Origin: Candidatus Amunia macphersoniae
Lineage (GTDB): Bacteria; Chloroflexota; Dormibacteria; Aeolococcales; Aeolococcaceae
DNA: 64,000 nucleotides
Assembly (NCBI GenBank): GCA_016464795.1
Contig: JAEKNN010000005.1
Location: 1-64,000 of the forward strand
Direction of reading: 5' to 3'
Shown piece after piece: positions 32,436 through 40,588 of this stretch (position 1 is the stretch's first letter; every line of letters starts with the position of its first letter). The notes beneath the pieces are model-generated. The model was not told where the DNA came from. It was given only the letters and a program-made list of their open reading frames with translations, and searched no databases. The translations under genes were made by a program, and so were the position numbers.

Positions 32436-32834
32436 GTGAGGGCTGTGACACAAGTTGAGTACGTCGATGTGCGAACAGCTACCACCCCGGCTGTCGATGC
32501 TTCAGTGGCGGCAACGTCGAGGTACGGCACACGAGGCTTCACTGGGACCCCGATCGACGATGAACGCCTTGTGGCGGAGCTCATCTCGCGGCGGCCGGCC
32601 ACCCTCATGCAGGTGTACGACCGCTTGGCCGCCCGCGTCTACGCGGTTGCGTTGGAGATGGTCGGTGACGTCACCACCGCCGAGCAACTCGTCGAGGCCG
32701 CCTTCCTGGCGCTCTGGAAGAGCCCCGAGAGCGTCCTGGTTGAACGCCAGAGCCTACGTGTCTTTCTGTGTGATGCGGTTCGCAACGGAGCCGGCAGTGG
32801 CTGCCGGCCGGTGTCGAGCAGAGAATCAAGGTAG
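32436..32834 (+). CDS. truncated ECF sigma factor-like protein, region 2 only
   Basis: Start uncertain, GTG 32436 or GTG 32445. From about residue 45 the protein reads LVAELISRRPATLMQVYDRL, RVYAVALEMVGDVTTAEQLV and AAFLALWKSPE, which fits sigma region 2 (core binding and -10 recognition). It stops about 25 residues later, so region 4 is missing. The stop codon falls inside the strong AGGAGGT ribosome-binding site of the next small gene, giving tight coupling. Either a decayed sigma gene or a stand-alone region-2 protein that binds RNA polymerase core. No region-4 remnant is visible downstream. Confidence 0.5.
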   Translation: MRAVTQVEYVDVRTATTPAVDASVAATSRYGTRGFTGTPIDDERLVAELISRRPATLMQVYDRLAARVYAVALEMVGDVTTAEQLVEAAFLALWKSPESVLVERQSLRVFLCDAVRNGAGSGCRPVSSRESR

Positions 32835-32843
32835 GAGGTGTCT

Positions 32844-33062
32844 GTGAGCGACGAGACCAACGATCCAGCGGCGACAACTGCGGACGAGGCCGCCGAACGC
32901 ACGCACGAGGGCAACGCACACGCTGATCACGAGGAGACCGGTGAGCAGACGCGGGGCTCGCTGCAAAGGTGGGGCGCCAACTCGCCCGGGTCGAATGCGA
33001 TTCCGGCGACCGGCGACAGCCCGCCATCCGACGACACTGGCAAGCTCCCGAACGAAAGCTAG
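32844..33062 (+). CDS. small acidic, probably disordered protein
   Basis: 72 residues starting MSDETNDPAATTADEAAERT, rich in Asp, Glu, Asn, Thr and Ser, with no hydrophobic core. GTG 32844 has AGGAGGT 4-5 nt upstream, one of the best ribosome-binding sites in the window; GTG 32838 overlaps that site and is less likely. Its 3' end abuts the convergent Crp/Fnr gene. Coupled to the sigma fragment, of which it might be a partner. Function unknown. Confidence 0.45.
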   Translation: MSDETNDPAATTADEAAERTHEGNAHADHEETGEQTRGSLQRWGANSPGSNAIPATGDSPPSDDTGKLPNES

Positions 33063-33890
33063 CTAGTCGCGCGCCGATGCACGGGTTGGCGGCGGAGCTG
33101 CCGGCTGTCTGCGCCCCTTCCTCGCCGGCGTCGCTCGGGACTGCGTCCGGGGATGGGCAGGGAGCCGTCCGCGCCGCTCGGCTTTGTCGATGACGCTGTC
33201 GAGCTCGGACTTGATCACGCCGTAGCACTCACACGACACCGACTCCAGCCCGGGACGGTCGACGATGGTGATCACACCGCGCCGGTACTTGATCAGCCCG
33301 GCGGCTTGAAGAATGCCCGCTGAGAGCGTGACAGTGGCCCGTCGCGATCCGAGCATCTGGCCCAGGAACTCGTGAGTGATCGTGAACTCGTCGACGCCGA
33401 CGCGGTCGCGGGTCATCAGAAGCCAGCGGCTGAGACGCTCCTCGTTGGAGTGCAGACGGTTGCAGGCGGCAGCCTGGGCGACCTGGCCGAAAAGGGCCTG
33501 GAGATAGTCGCTGAGGATGCGTCGCACGGCCGGCTCCGCCTGGATGGCCTCGTCGAAGGCCGTCGCCTCCATCCGCAGCACCCATCCGGGAACCTGCGAT
33601 ATGGCCCGCACCGCGAGGGAGCCACCCACCACCAGAGGCACCCCGACGATGCCCTCGTTGCCCACCGTGGCCACCTCGACGATGGCGCCGTCCTCGAGCG
33701 GTGTGACCAGCGAGATGACCCCGTTCAGCGGGAAATACACGTGCTCGATGATCTGACCCGGTTCGAAGAGAACCGTCTTGATCTCGAGGAAGCTGGGGGT
33801 GAGTGATGCAAACCATTCATCGCGCGCCGCAACGGGAAGCGCGTCGAGCAGCTGGTTGGTGGTGTTCTCGGCCAGTTCAATTGTATGCAC
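33063..33890 (-). CDS. Crp/Fnr-family transcriptional regulator
   Basis: 275 residues from GTG 33890, with AGAGGA 6 nt upstream. The N-terminal cyclic-nucleotide-binding-like barrel includes VLFEPGQIIEHVYFPLNGVI and ATVGNEGIVGVPLVV. The long dimerisation helix LSDYLQALFGQVAQAAAC is followed by a winged helix-turn-helix with ITHEFLGQMLGSRRATVTL. The usual cAMP phosphate-binding Arg-Ser motif is not evident, and Fnr cysteines are absent, so the ligand is unknown. A basic, Pro/Arg-rich tail of 40 residues follows the DNA-binding domain. The group often responds to envelope or stationary-phase signals. Confidence 0.85.
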   Translation of the reverse strand: MHTIELAENTTNQLLDALPVAARDEWFASLTPSFLEIKTVLFEPGQIIEHVYFPLNGVISLVTPLEDGAIVEVATVGNEGIVGVPLVVGGSLAVRAISQVPGWVLRMEATAFDEAIQAEPAVRRILSDYLQALFGQVAQAAACNRLHSNEERLSRWLLMTRDRVGVDEFTITHEFLGQMLGSRRATVTLSAGILQAAGLIKYRRGVITIVDRPGLESVSCECYGVIKSELDSVIDKAERRGRLPAHPRTQSRATPARKGRRQPAAPPPTRASARD

Positions 33891-33921
33891 AGTGTCCTCT
33901 CACAATCGGCAGGCGCCCCGG

Positions 33922-33940
33922 TGAGCCCTTGGTGGGCTCA
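33922..33940. repeat. 7-bp inverted repeat between the Crp/Fnr gene and tRNA-Ala
   Basis: TGAGCCC-TTGGT-GGGCTCA is a perfect stem with a 5-nt loop. It lies downstream of the tRNA-Ala gene and just upstream of the Crp/Fnr start, both on the minus strand. It could end the tRNA transcript (no T-run follows) or be an operator for the regulator. Confidence 0.35.
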
Positions 33941-34020
33941 TCTACCGTCGCGGATGACTGCCAGGGTGCAGTCTACCCCGGCCAGGCGGAGACGAACGCC
34001 ACGGTCAGACACCGGGCCGT

Positions 34021-34096
34021 TGGTGGAGCCAGGGGGACTCGAACCCCCGACCCCTTGCATGCCATGCAAGTGCTCTCCCAACTGAGCTATGGCCCC
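34021..34096 (-). tRNA. tRNA-Ala (anticodon GGC)
   Basis: The mature part spans 34024-34096 (73 nt) with an encoded CCA at 34021-34023. Acceptor stem GGGGCCA pairs with TGGCTCC (one G-T pair), the D arm contains GCTCAGTTGGGAGAGC, the anticodon stem-loop is CTTGC-ATGGCAT-GCAAG with anticodon GGC after T33, and the T arm is GGGGG-TTCGAGT-CCCCC. Confidence 0.97.
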
Positions 34097-34213
34097 GGCA
34101 GGGATGGTACCAGCGCAGTCGGCGCGCGCCCGGAGAAGCGCACAATGCTCTGCAGACTCAGTGCACAGATGACAGGCGTCCGCTCAGATGCCGTCCCAAT
34201 TGGAGCAGTCGAG

Positions 34214-34729
34214 ATGGCGTCGATCGATGGTGTCAACGGCGTGGCCGAGCGCTCGTCCCCACTGGTCGGTGCAGCGCATCGTCTGGTCGGCCGCATTGAA
34301 GCTCTTGTCGACGAGGTGGCCAAGCTCCGCGTGGACAATGCGGCGCTGCGCATCGAGATGCGCGAGGCGGTGGCCCTGCTCGACGCCGCCGCGGCGACAG
34401 TGCCCAATGGCCAGCGCCCCTCTCGCGGGCGCAAGCCGGGAGCTTCCAAGCCGACAACCGCCTCTCGCCGGCGCCGTCGCGGCGCCGCGCCCAAGGGTCG
34501 CGCGACTCCCACGGACGTGACCGCCGACGTGGTCCGGGCGGTGCTCGTCAAGCTCGGCGAGGCCACGGCCGCGCAGGTCGCCGCCGAGATCACCCGCGCT
34601 CGGGTGCAGGCCGGCGTGGCCGGCTCCACGCCTCCAGTCGGGGGGCGGGCAGTGCGCTTCCTCGCCGAGCGGGCTGGCGCGACCGCCCGAGTCGGGGAGG
34701 ACGGCCAGCGCCGCTACCGGCTCGGGTAG
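34214..34729 (+). CDS. coiled-coil protein with basic linker and C-terminal helical domain
   Basis: 171 residues from ATG 34214 (MASIDGVNGVAERSS); an in-frame ATG at 34169 is possible. Residues about 15-65 form a coiled coil (HRLVGRIEALVDEVAKLRVD, ALRIEMREAVALLDAA). A linker of Arg/Lys/Ser/Pro follows (GRKPGASKPTTASRRRRRG), then TADVVRAVLVKLGEATAAQV and GRAVRFLAERAGATARV, which looks like a winged-helix fold. Likely a DNA-binding, nucleoid-associated type protein, though no named family was recognised. Transcribed divergently from tRNA-Ala. Confidence 0.5.
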   Translation: MASIDGVNGVAERSSPLVGAAHRLVGRIEALVDEVAKLRVDNAALRIEMREAVALLDAAAATVPNGQRPSRGRKPGASKPTTASRRRRRGAAPKGRATPTDVTADVVRAVLVKLGEATAAQVAAEITRARVQAGVAGSTPPVGGRAVRFLAERAGATARVGEDGQRRYRLG

Positions 34730-34734
34730 CTCCG

Positions 34735-35473
34735 CTAGCCCGTGGAGCTCGCCACGCAGGCGTTCTGCACGTTGCTCCACTCGAGTTGGACGGTGTACAC
34801 ATTGCCGTCGCCGCCGGTGATCTGACGCTGCTGCCCGTTGCAGATGTCGCCGATCTCGCCATTGGTGGGGTCGTACCACGCCAGTGGTGGAGCATTGTTC
34901 GTTTCCAGTCCGACCTCGGCGTCGGTGGTCGCCTCGACCAGCTCGTGGGATGACACCGAGGTGACATTCTGGAACTCGCTGCCACTGCCGCACCCCGAGC
35001 TCATCCCCGGCGAGGAGAAGTCGGGGAGGACGCTGTAGAACATCTCCGGGCCCGAAGTGGTGCCGTGGTATGCGCAGAACTGCACGCCCGAGGTCGAGCC
35101 TCCCTGAGTGATGGTCACCCCGGCGGGAAAGTAGATCGCATACAGGGTGCTGGCCGACGGTTGCGGCAGATTTCCCGCGGCCACCTGTAGGTGCCGCCGC
35201 CGTAAGCACCTGCACCACGCGCACGTCGGAGAGCACGCGGCCGCCGTAGTAGTTGAGGTATGGGCCGGCCCCGGGCAGCAGCGGCGCGGTCAGACCATTG
35301 TGAATCAGCGGCATCTGACCGACCGGCAGATGGGTGCGCAGGTTGATCGGTACCAGAGAGTGCCGCGGGCTGGCCTGGGCGACCGGAGTGGCGCTCAACC
35401 GCCGGTCCGGCAGACCAGCCCGGACGGGGCGCAGACTCGGCACGTGATTGCCCCCCACCAGCGCTGCGCTCAC
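34735..35473 (-). pseudogene. EXORDIUM-like secreted protein, broken by a frameshift and an internal deletion
   Basis: From ATG 35473 the frame encodes an N-terminal region ending YLNYYGGRVLSDVRVVQVL. A base is then missing: the next codons should give YGGGTY but are one base out. The following part, in a third position, is QVAAGNLPQPSASTLYAIYF, FCAYHGTTSGPEMFYSVLP, SSHELVEATTDAEVGLET and GEIGDICNGQ. Compared with the intact paralogue at 37093-39291, about 95 residues between YGAGAY and QVAAG are gone. Both lesions make the gene non-functional. No FG-GAP repeats follow. Confidence 0.75.
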
Positions 35474-35496
35474 CCATCCAGCGCGGTCGGAGCCTG

Positions 35497-36291
35497 ATGG
35501 CGGCGGACCGACAGCAGCTCGGAGCGAGCCCGGTCCGGACCTCCGGGCCTCGGAGCTCGGCGGCGGTGCCGCCGTGGGTGTGGCCGTTGACAGTCATCGT
35601 CATGGCGTGCGGCGCGGCGCTCGGCAGCTACGCTCTGCACGAGTGGAGAACCCTGGGCGCGACGTCAGTGGTCACCGAGCAGGTCACCACCCAGAATCAA
35701 TCCCCGGCGGGCTCCGGCTCGGGACCGTCGGAACCGACGGCCGGCCCCTCACCCACCAGCCCCTCGCCCACCAGCCCCCCGCCCACATCCGGCGCCCCGC
35801 TGTCACCGAGCGCGACCGCGGCCGCCAACAGCGTCAGCACCCGGGTCACCCAGTCGCGGAGCACCCCGTCTGACGGGGTGCTCGGCACCATGCTCGGCCT
35901 GGCCACCATCCTGGTCCTGGCAGGCGCCGTGCTTCCGCGCCTGCTCCGCAGGGAGCGGGGCGGCGCAGCTGACCTCGACGTTGCCCCCATGGAGGCTGCG
36001 GCCGCCAGGGCGGTGACGCGGCAGGCGCTCTCGACACCTGGCCGCCTGGCGATGCGAGCCGGAACCGATCAGCACACCCAGGTGGCCGCCGCCGGGGCAC
36101 TGGCCGCCGCGGCGACCGCCCTGGCGGTGGCGCGAGCACGCCAGCTCCTCATCGACCCCTCGAGCGTGGGCGAGCAGCTGGCCCTGTCCGCGGAGCAGAT
36201 CGCCCAGGCCCGTCGCGGGGTCATCCCTCCCCAGGTCTGGGACCTGTTGGCAGCCCAGGCCCTCAGCGACGTGGGCGCTGCTCCGTCGTAG
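35497..36291 (+). CDS. two-helix membrane protein with Ser/Pro-rich loop, unknown function
   Basis: 264 residues. Helix one (WPLTVIVMACGAALGSYAL) near residue 35, an extracytoplasmic Ser/Thr/Pro/Gly-rich stretch (PTSPSPTSPPPTSG) of about 70 residues, helix two (GTMLGLATILVLAGAVLP) near residue 135, and an Ala-rich cytoplasmic helix region (VAAAGALAAAATALAVARA). A perfect 10-bp inverted repeat lies inside the gene at 35859-35883. The 3' end overlaps the convergent SCO6745-like gene by 29 nt. No family recognised. Confidence 0.5.
   Translation: MAADRQQLGASPVRTSGPRSSAAVPPWVWPLTVIVMACGAALGSYALHEWRTLGATSVVTEQVTTQNQSPAGSGSGPSEPTAGPSPTSPSPTSPPPTSGAPLSPSATAAANSVSTRVTQSRSTPSDGVLGTMLGLATILVLAGAVLPRLLRRERGGAADLDVAPMEAAAARAVTRQALSTPGRLAMRAGTDQHTQVAAAGALAAAATALAVARARQLLIDPSSVGEQLALSAEQIAQARRGVIPPQVWDLLAAQALSDVGAAPS
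35859..35883. repeat. perfect 10-bp inverted repeat inside a coding region
   Basis: GAGCACCCCG and CGGGGTGCTC flank the loop TCTGA. It lies in codons for the segment before the second membrane helix of the surrounding gene. It resembles a terminator stem without a T-run or a protein-binding palindrome. Confidence 0.5.
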
Positions 36292-37057
36292 CCACCTGCG
36301 GCGGCCTGGATACCTCCTCGAACGCCGTCAACAGCCGGGACATGTCCTCCCGCTGTGGGGCGCTCAGGGCTTCGCAGGCCTGCCCCATGGCGGCGTTGGT
36401 GTCCTGCTCGGCCTGAGCCCACCGGGTCGCCAGATCGGGAATCGTGGCCGCACGATGACCCAGAGCGGCGATGTCGTCGTCGCTCCAGCCCGTCTTACGC
36501 ATCTGTTCGGGCCCTGCCTCCGGGTCCGCGATCAGGGCTGCAGGCACATCGAGCCCGCGGCCACGCAGGGCGCAGAAATGGAGGCCGCCGCGCAGCTCGC
36601 GGAGCAGTGCCACCGCATGCGCCGCCCGTGCCGGGGCGTCCTCCGGCCGCTGCCACGAGCGCCAGGCGGCGAAAAGCGCCAGGGCTGAGGCGTCGGCGCT
36701 GTCGACGATGCGCTCCGCCAGCTCAGCCAGATCCTCGGACCCTGCGAGGGTGGCAACGCGCTTGCGTCCCCACTCCCAACACGCCGTGGCGTAGGCGGTG
36801 GTCGCGGCCGCTGCGGGCAGCGCGGTCGTCTCCTGCCAGGTCAGGTCGATGAGCCAGGCGGGGAACATCCCGTAGAGCGACGTGGCCACTGTCGAGCTGA
36901 CCTCGCCGACGGCGCCGGCGCGTCCCCGGAGGTACAGCTGGACGCGGTTGACGCCCCAGGGCTCGCCCGCATTCTTCATCTCGCGGGCGGTCATGAACCT
37001 GCCGCCCGCCTTGACAGCCTCCCGGGTGACGGCGGCGAAGGCGGCGGTCTCGGTCAC
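36263..37057 (-). CDS. SCO6745-family-like protein
   Basis: 264 residues starting at GTG 37057 (VTETAAFAAVTREAVKAGG), with GGAGG 7 nt upstream. The family pattern is recognisable: GAVGEVSSTVATSLYGMFPA, HAVALLRELRGGLHFCALRG (usually LLREHRGDGHVAAL), KTGWSDDDIA and WAQAEQDTNAAMGQAC. These all-helical proteins are common in actinobacteria and of unknown function, perhaps binding a small ligand through the conserved His. Its 3' end overlaps the convergent membrane-protein gene. Confidence 0.65.
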   Translation of the reverse strand: MTETAAFAAVTREAVKAGGRFMTAREMKNAGEPWGVNRVQLYLRGRAGAVGEVSSTVATSLYGMFPAWLIDLTWQETTALPAAAATTAYATACWEWGRKRVATLAGSEDLAELAERIVDSADASALALFAAWRSWQRPEDAPARAAHAVALLRELRGGLHFCALRGRGLDVPAALIADPEAGPEQMRKTGWSDDDIAALGHRAATIPDLATRWAQAEQDTNAAMGQACEALSAPQREDMSRLLTAFEEVSRPPQVATTEQRPRR

Positions 37058-37092
37058 GGCTGGCCTCCGGTGTTTGGCGTGGCCGGTGCAGG

Positions 37093-39291
37093 TTACGAGC
37101 CGACGATGGTCTCGCGTGATCCGTAGCACGGGGACGACGACCACGAGGTTGGCGTGGCAAAGCGCGAGCCCGCGGCAGTCATCACCCATGTGCTCTCGCC
37201 GTTGACAGCGACCAGGTCGAGCGCGCCGTCACCGCTGACGTCGCCCAGCACTGTCGCCCGGGAGCCGTAGAAAGGCCCCTGCGACCACGCGGTGGGCCCG
37301 GAGAAGCCCCTGCCGGTCGACGCCATCACCCAGCTGCTGTCGTTGTTGACGGCCACCAGGTCGGCTCTGCCGTCACCGGTGACGTCGCCTGCGAGCGTCG
37401 CCCGGCCGCCATAGAACGGCCCGGCGGACCACTGGGTGGGCGCCGCGAATCCCGCTCCTGTCGAGGTCATCACCCAGCTGCTGTCGCCGTTGACCGCGAC
37501 CAGGTCAGCCCTGCCGTCGCCGCTGACGTCGCCGGCCAGGGTCGCGATGCTCCCGAAGAACGCTCCGGACGACCAGACCGTCGGTGCTGAGAACCCCGAG
37601 CCTGTGGAGAGCGTCACGAACACGCTGTTGTCGTTGACGGCGATCAGGTCCGCCCGTCCGTCGCCATTGACGTCGGCGAGCAAGGTGGCGCGATTCCCGG
37701 CCACGGCCGTCGAGGCCCACCGTTGTGGTGCGGAGAATTGAGAGCCGTCGGACAGCATCACCCACACGCTGTCACCGTTGACAGCGATGAGAGCCTGGTG
37801 GCCGCTGCCGGCGATGTCACCGGACAGGGTGGCGACACTGCCGAAGAACGTCGACGACGACCACTGCGACGGGTAGGCGAGCGAGCTGCCGTTGGACGAC
37901 ATCACCCAGGCGCTGCTGTCGTTGACCGCCACGATCCCCGCCCGGTACGCCACGGAGCGGATGCTGAGTGCCAGCGTGGCGGTGTGCGTCGCCGAGCCAC
38001 CCCCGCCTGTCACCGTCACCAGGTAGTTCCCAGGGGCCGCATAGCTTGCGGCTGTCACCGTCAGCAGGGAGTTGTTGCCTGCGCTCACCGACGCCGGGTT
38101 GAACGCCAGCTGCACACCGCTGGGCGCTGCGCTCGCGGACAACGCCACGACGCCCGGCGACCCCGCTGTCACACTGGCGGACACAGTGGCCGTTTGCGGA
38201 GATCGCGCGGTCACCGTCACCGCCGACGGCTGCACAGCCAGCGAGAAGTCGTTGGCGGGCCCCTGCGTGACGCACGCGTTCTGGCTGTTGCTCCACAGCT
38301 TCTGCACTGTGTACGTGGCCCCGTCACCGCCGCTGGCGGTGGCGTCCTGGCCGTTGCAGATGTCGGCCACCTCACCGACCTGACTCTGGTTGGGATCGTT
38401 GGGATTGTCGTAGTACCACGCCAGCGGGGGGCCGTTGGATTGCGAGAGGCCGACCTCGGGGTCGGTGGTGGCCTCGGCAAGCTCGTGCGACGACACGGCG
38501 GTGACATTCTGGAACTCGGTGCCATTGCCGCAGTGACTCGCCATGGCACCTGTCGAGAAATCGGGCAGCACGCTGTAGTACAGCTCCGGCACTCCTCCGG
38601 TGGTGCCGTGGTAAGCACAGAACGCCACACCCGAGCTCTGACCTGGGCCCAGGGTGATCGTCTTCCCGACTGGGAAGTACATCGCGTAGACGAGGTTGCC
38701 GTTCTCCGGCGGCAGGGTGCCGGCGGCGACCTGGGCCTGGAGCTCGGCGGAGATGTTGGCGTCGTCGATCGTCGCACCGTCGTTGGCGAGAGCCGGAGTG
38801 ATCGTCACCTGGCCGACGAAGGAACCGCGACCGATGAGCTGGTTGGTGCCCAGGTTGCCGGCTGCGTCCCTGATGTTGGTGCCGTACTGGGTGAGCATGT
38901 CGTAGTACTGCGAGCTGGTGACGCCGGCGTAGAAGCTGGCGATGCTGGGGGCCGCCGTCCGCGACACCTCCGCCTCGTACGCGCCGGCGCCGTAGAGCAC
39001 CTGGATCACCTGCGCGTGGGGAAGGACATGGCCGCCGTAGTAGGTGAGGTGCGGGACCACCGCCGACGAGGTCGCCGCCGCGCGGGAGTGCACTGTGGGC
39101 ATCGGGTGCACATGCCCGGTACGAACGCCGGCGTGGGCACCGGCCCCCGGCGGGGCGCTCGCGTGCGCTGTCGTCGGTGGCGCTCCGAGGGCGATGGCGG
39201 TCGCCGCACCGATCAGGACGGTGACGGTGGCGCGCAGGGTGGGCGCACCAGCGGCGCGTCGCCGGGTGCTGGCTTGCGCGCACTGTGACAT
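37093..39291 (-). CDS. secreted EXORDIUM-like protein with C-terminal FG-GAP/VCBS-type propeller
   Basis: Start at ATG 39291 (MSQCAQASTRRRAAG), with GGAGG upstream; 732 residues. Signal peptide ends near TTAHA. The first domain has LTYYGGHVLPHAQVIQVLYG, CAYHGTTGGVPELYYSVLP, SSHELAEATTDPEVGLS, LAWYYDNP and GEVADICNGQ, a pattern reminiscent of plant EXORDIUM/PHI-1 proteins (SHELAE, AWY, E.AD.C). A beta-sandwich linker follows. The last 330 residues are seven repeats of about 47 residues, each with a GDVxGDGRADLVAVN-like calcium loop and SSWVM, as in FG-GAP propellers. Extracellular; probably binds carbohydrate or surface material. Its pseudogene relative lies 1.6 kb away. Confidence 0.75.
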   Translation of the reverse strand: MSQCAQASTRRRAAGAPTLRATVTVLIGAATAIALGAPPTTAHASAPPGAGAHAGVRTGHVHPMPTVHSRAAATSSAVVPHLTYYGGHVLPHAQVIQVLYGAGAYEAEVSRTAAPSIASFYAGVTSSQYYDMLTQYGTNIRDAAGNLGTNQLIGRGSFVGQVTITPALANDGATIDDANISAELQAQVAAGTLPPENGNLVYAMYFPVGKTITLGPGQSSGVAFCAYHGTTGGVPELYYSVLPDFSTGAMASHCGNGTEFQNVTAVSSHELAEATTDPEVGLSQSNGPPLAWYYDNPNDPNQSQVGEVADICNGQDATASGGDGATYTVQKLWSNSQNACVTQGPANDFSLAVQPSAVTVTARSPQTATVSASVTAGSPGVVALSASAAPSGVQLAFNPASVSAGNNSLLTVTAASYAAPGNYLVTVTGGGGSATHTATLALSIRSVAYRAGIVAVNDSSAWVMSSNGSSLAYPSQWSSSTFFGSVATLSGDIAGSGHQALIAVNGDSVWVMLSDGSQFSAPQRWASTAVAGNRATLLADVNGDGRADLIAVNDNSVFVTLSTGSGFSAPTVWSSGAFFGSIATLAGDVSGDGRADLVAVNGDSSWVMTSTGAGFAAPTQWSAGPFYGGRATLAGDVTGDGRADLVAVNNDSSWVMASTGRGFSGPTAWSQGPFYGSRATVLGDVSGDGALDLVAVNGESTWVMTAAGSRFATPTSWSSSPCYGSRETIVGS

Positions 39292-39424
39292 GACCGACCG
39301 ACCTCCACGCCAGCAACTGAGGCCGGTCGTCATCCGCCGCGATGGCGGGCGATCTCTCTCGAGCACCGGCGATGATGTGAATGTGAAACCACGCTGCGAA
39401 GGCGGCCGCCGCCGCAGCCCGATT

Positions 39425-39958
39425 GTGGGCGATCGCCACCGGCACGGTCGCGCCCGCAGACGGATTGTCACAGCTCTGCATGGGGTGGCCATCGCATGTC
39501 TGAGCGCGTGCGGTGCGGGCGCCAGCGCGCCGGGGTCCTCGTCCTCGCCTGCCCCGACGGCGGTGGTCGGCCCCACCGCACCGCCGTGCCGCCAGCCCGC
39601 CTCGCCGAGCAACCACCCGCCGGTCGGCGCAGCTCAGGCGTTGACTGTGATGGTGGTGCTGGTCTCCGCCGGGGTGGCCGCCACTCCGGGGCGGCTGCAG
39701 CTGGGCACCACCTCCTGCGTGAGCGTCGGCGTTGGCCAGGAGGTGTCGATCGCGGTTGACGCGCGGATCCCGCCGGTGCCCGTGGAGGCCGGCCAGGCGC
39801 ACCTGCTCTCGGCCGTCCGCGTGTCTCCGCCGGTGCCGGCCACCTCCGCCGTGCCGCTCGCCGGCCACTACACGCTGACCTTCACCGCCGAGACCCCGGG
39901 CCGTACGTCGATCGCCTATCTGCCGGTCGCCTGCAAGCTGCCGCCAGGAGCCTGCTGA
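39425..39958 (+). CDS. putative lipoprotein of unknown function
   Basis: About 177 residues from GTG 39425; GTG 39377 or 39383 are alternatives. A basic N-terminus is followed by a hydrophobic run and lipobox (GVAIACLSACGAG), then a Ser/Pro/Ala linker and a beta-rich domain (LTVMVVLVSAGVAAT, YTLTFTAETPGRTSIAY) with cysteine pairs near TTSCVSV and PVACKLPPGAC that may form disulfides. It precedes comEA by 50 nt on the same strand. Not recognised. Confidence 0.5.
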   Translation: MGDRHRHGRARRRIVTALHGVAIACLSACGAGASAPGSSSSPAPTAVVGPTAPPCRQPASPSNHPPVGAAQALTVMVVLVSAGVAATPGRLQLGTTSCVSVGVGQEVSIAVDARIPPVPVEAGQAHLLSAVRVSPPVPATSAVPLAGHYTLTFTAETPGRTSIAYLPVACKLPPGAC

Positions 39959-40009
39959 GAGCCCCGGATTGTCCCTCCGGCGGCCGCCGCGGCCGTCGAC
40001 GCTGGCGGC

Positions 40010-40588
40010 ATGAGCGGTCTGCGCCGGGTGTTGACACGACGCAGCGGGTGGGTGCTCGGCGTCACCGGGGCGGCCGCCCTGGCCAGCGCCGTCGGCGTGC
40101 TGGTGACCGCACGAGGGAGTGATCAGCCGGTTGCCTCGGCAATCCCCGCGGTGGCGGCGCCGGGCGCCGCCGCGACCCTGCTGGTCTTCGTCAGCGGCGC
40201 GGTCGCCCATCCCGGGCTGTATGAGCTCGCCGTCGGAGCCCGCATCGCCGACGCCATCGCAGACGCCGGCGGGATCCTGCCCAGCGCCGACCCCGGCAAG
40301 CTGCCCAACATGGCCGGCCTTCTTCACGACGGCCACCAGGTCAACGTCCCCTTCGCCAAGGGTGCGAGCGCCCCCACCTCCCTGAAGGTGGACGCCAACA
40401 GCGCCTCGGCCACGGACCTCGAGGGCATCCCGGGCATGAACCCGGAGATCGCCCAGGCAATCGTTGACGCCCGCACCCAATGGGGTCCATTCGCCAACCT
40501 GTCCGACCTGCGCAAGGCGCTCGGCCTCGACACCGCCACCGCAGCCCTGATCGGCAAGCATCTGAGCTTCAGGACGACCGCGCAATGA
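40010..40588 (+). CDS. comEA: competence protein ComEA
   Basis: 192 residues. N-terminal membrane helix (VLGVTGAAALASAVGVLV), an SLBB domain (VFVSGAVAHPGLYEL, ARIADAIADAGG) at about 58-115 and a C-terminal helix-hairpin-helix pair (VDANSASATDLEGIPGMNPE, GPFANLSDLRKALGL) that binds DNA. ComEA is the membrane receptor for incoming transforming DNA. The stop overlaps the ATG of comEC by 4 nt. Confidence 0.92.
   Translation: MSGLRRVLTRRSGWVLGVTGAAALASAVGVLVTARGSDQPVASAIPAVAAPGAAATLLVFVSGAVAHPGLYELAVGARIADAIADAGGILPSADPGKLPNMAGLLHDGHQVNVPFAKGASAPTSLKVDANSASATDLEGIPGMNPEIAQAIVDARTQWGPFANLSDLRKALGLDTATAALIGKHLSFRTTAQ

Noticed and set aside
33922..33940. Intrinsic terminator for tRNA-Ala
   Set aside because: A stem is present, but no run of T follows on the transcribed strand, so only a generic inverted repeat is reported.
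38372..40585. 737-residue open frame on the minus strand across the EXORDIUM-like and comEA genes
   Set aside because: Arises from high GC in alternative frames; contradicts the clear comEA and secreted-protein readings.
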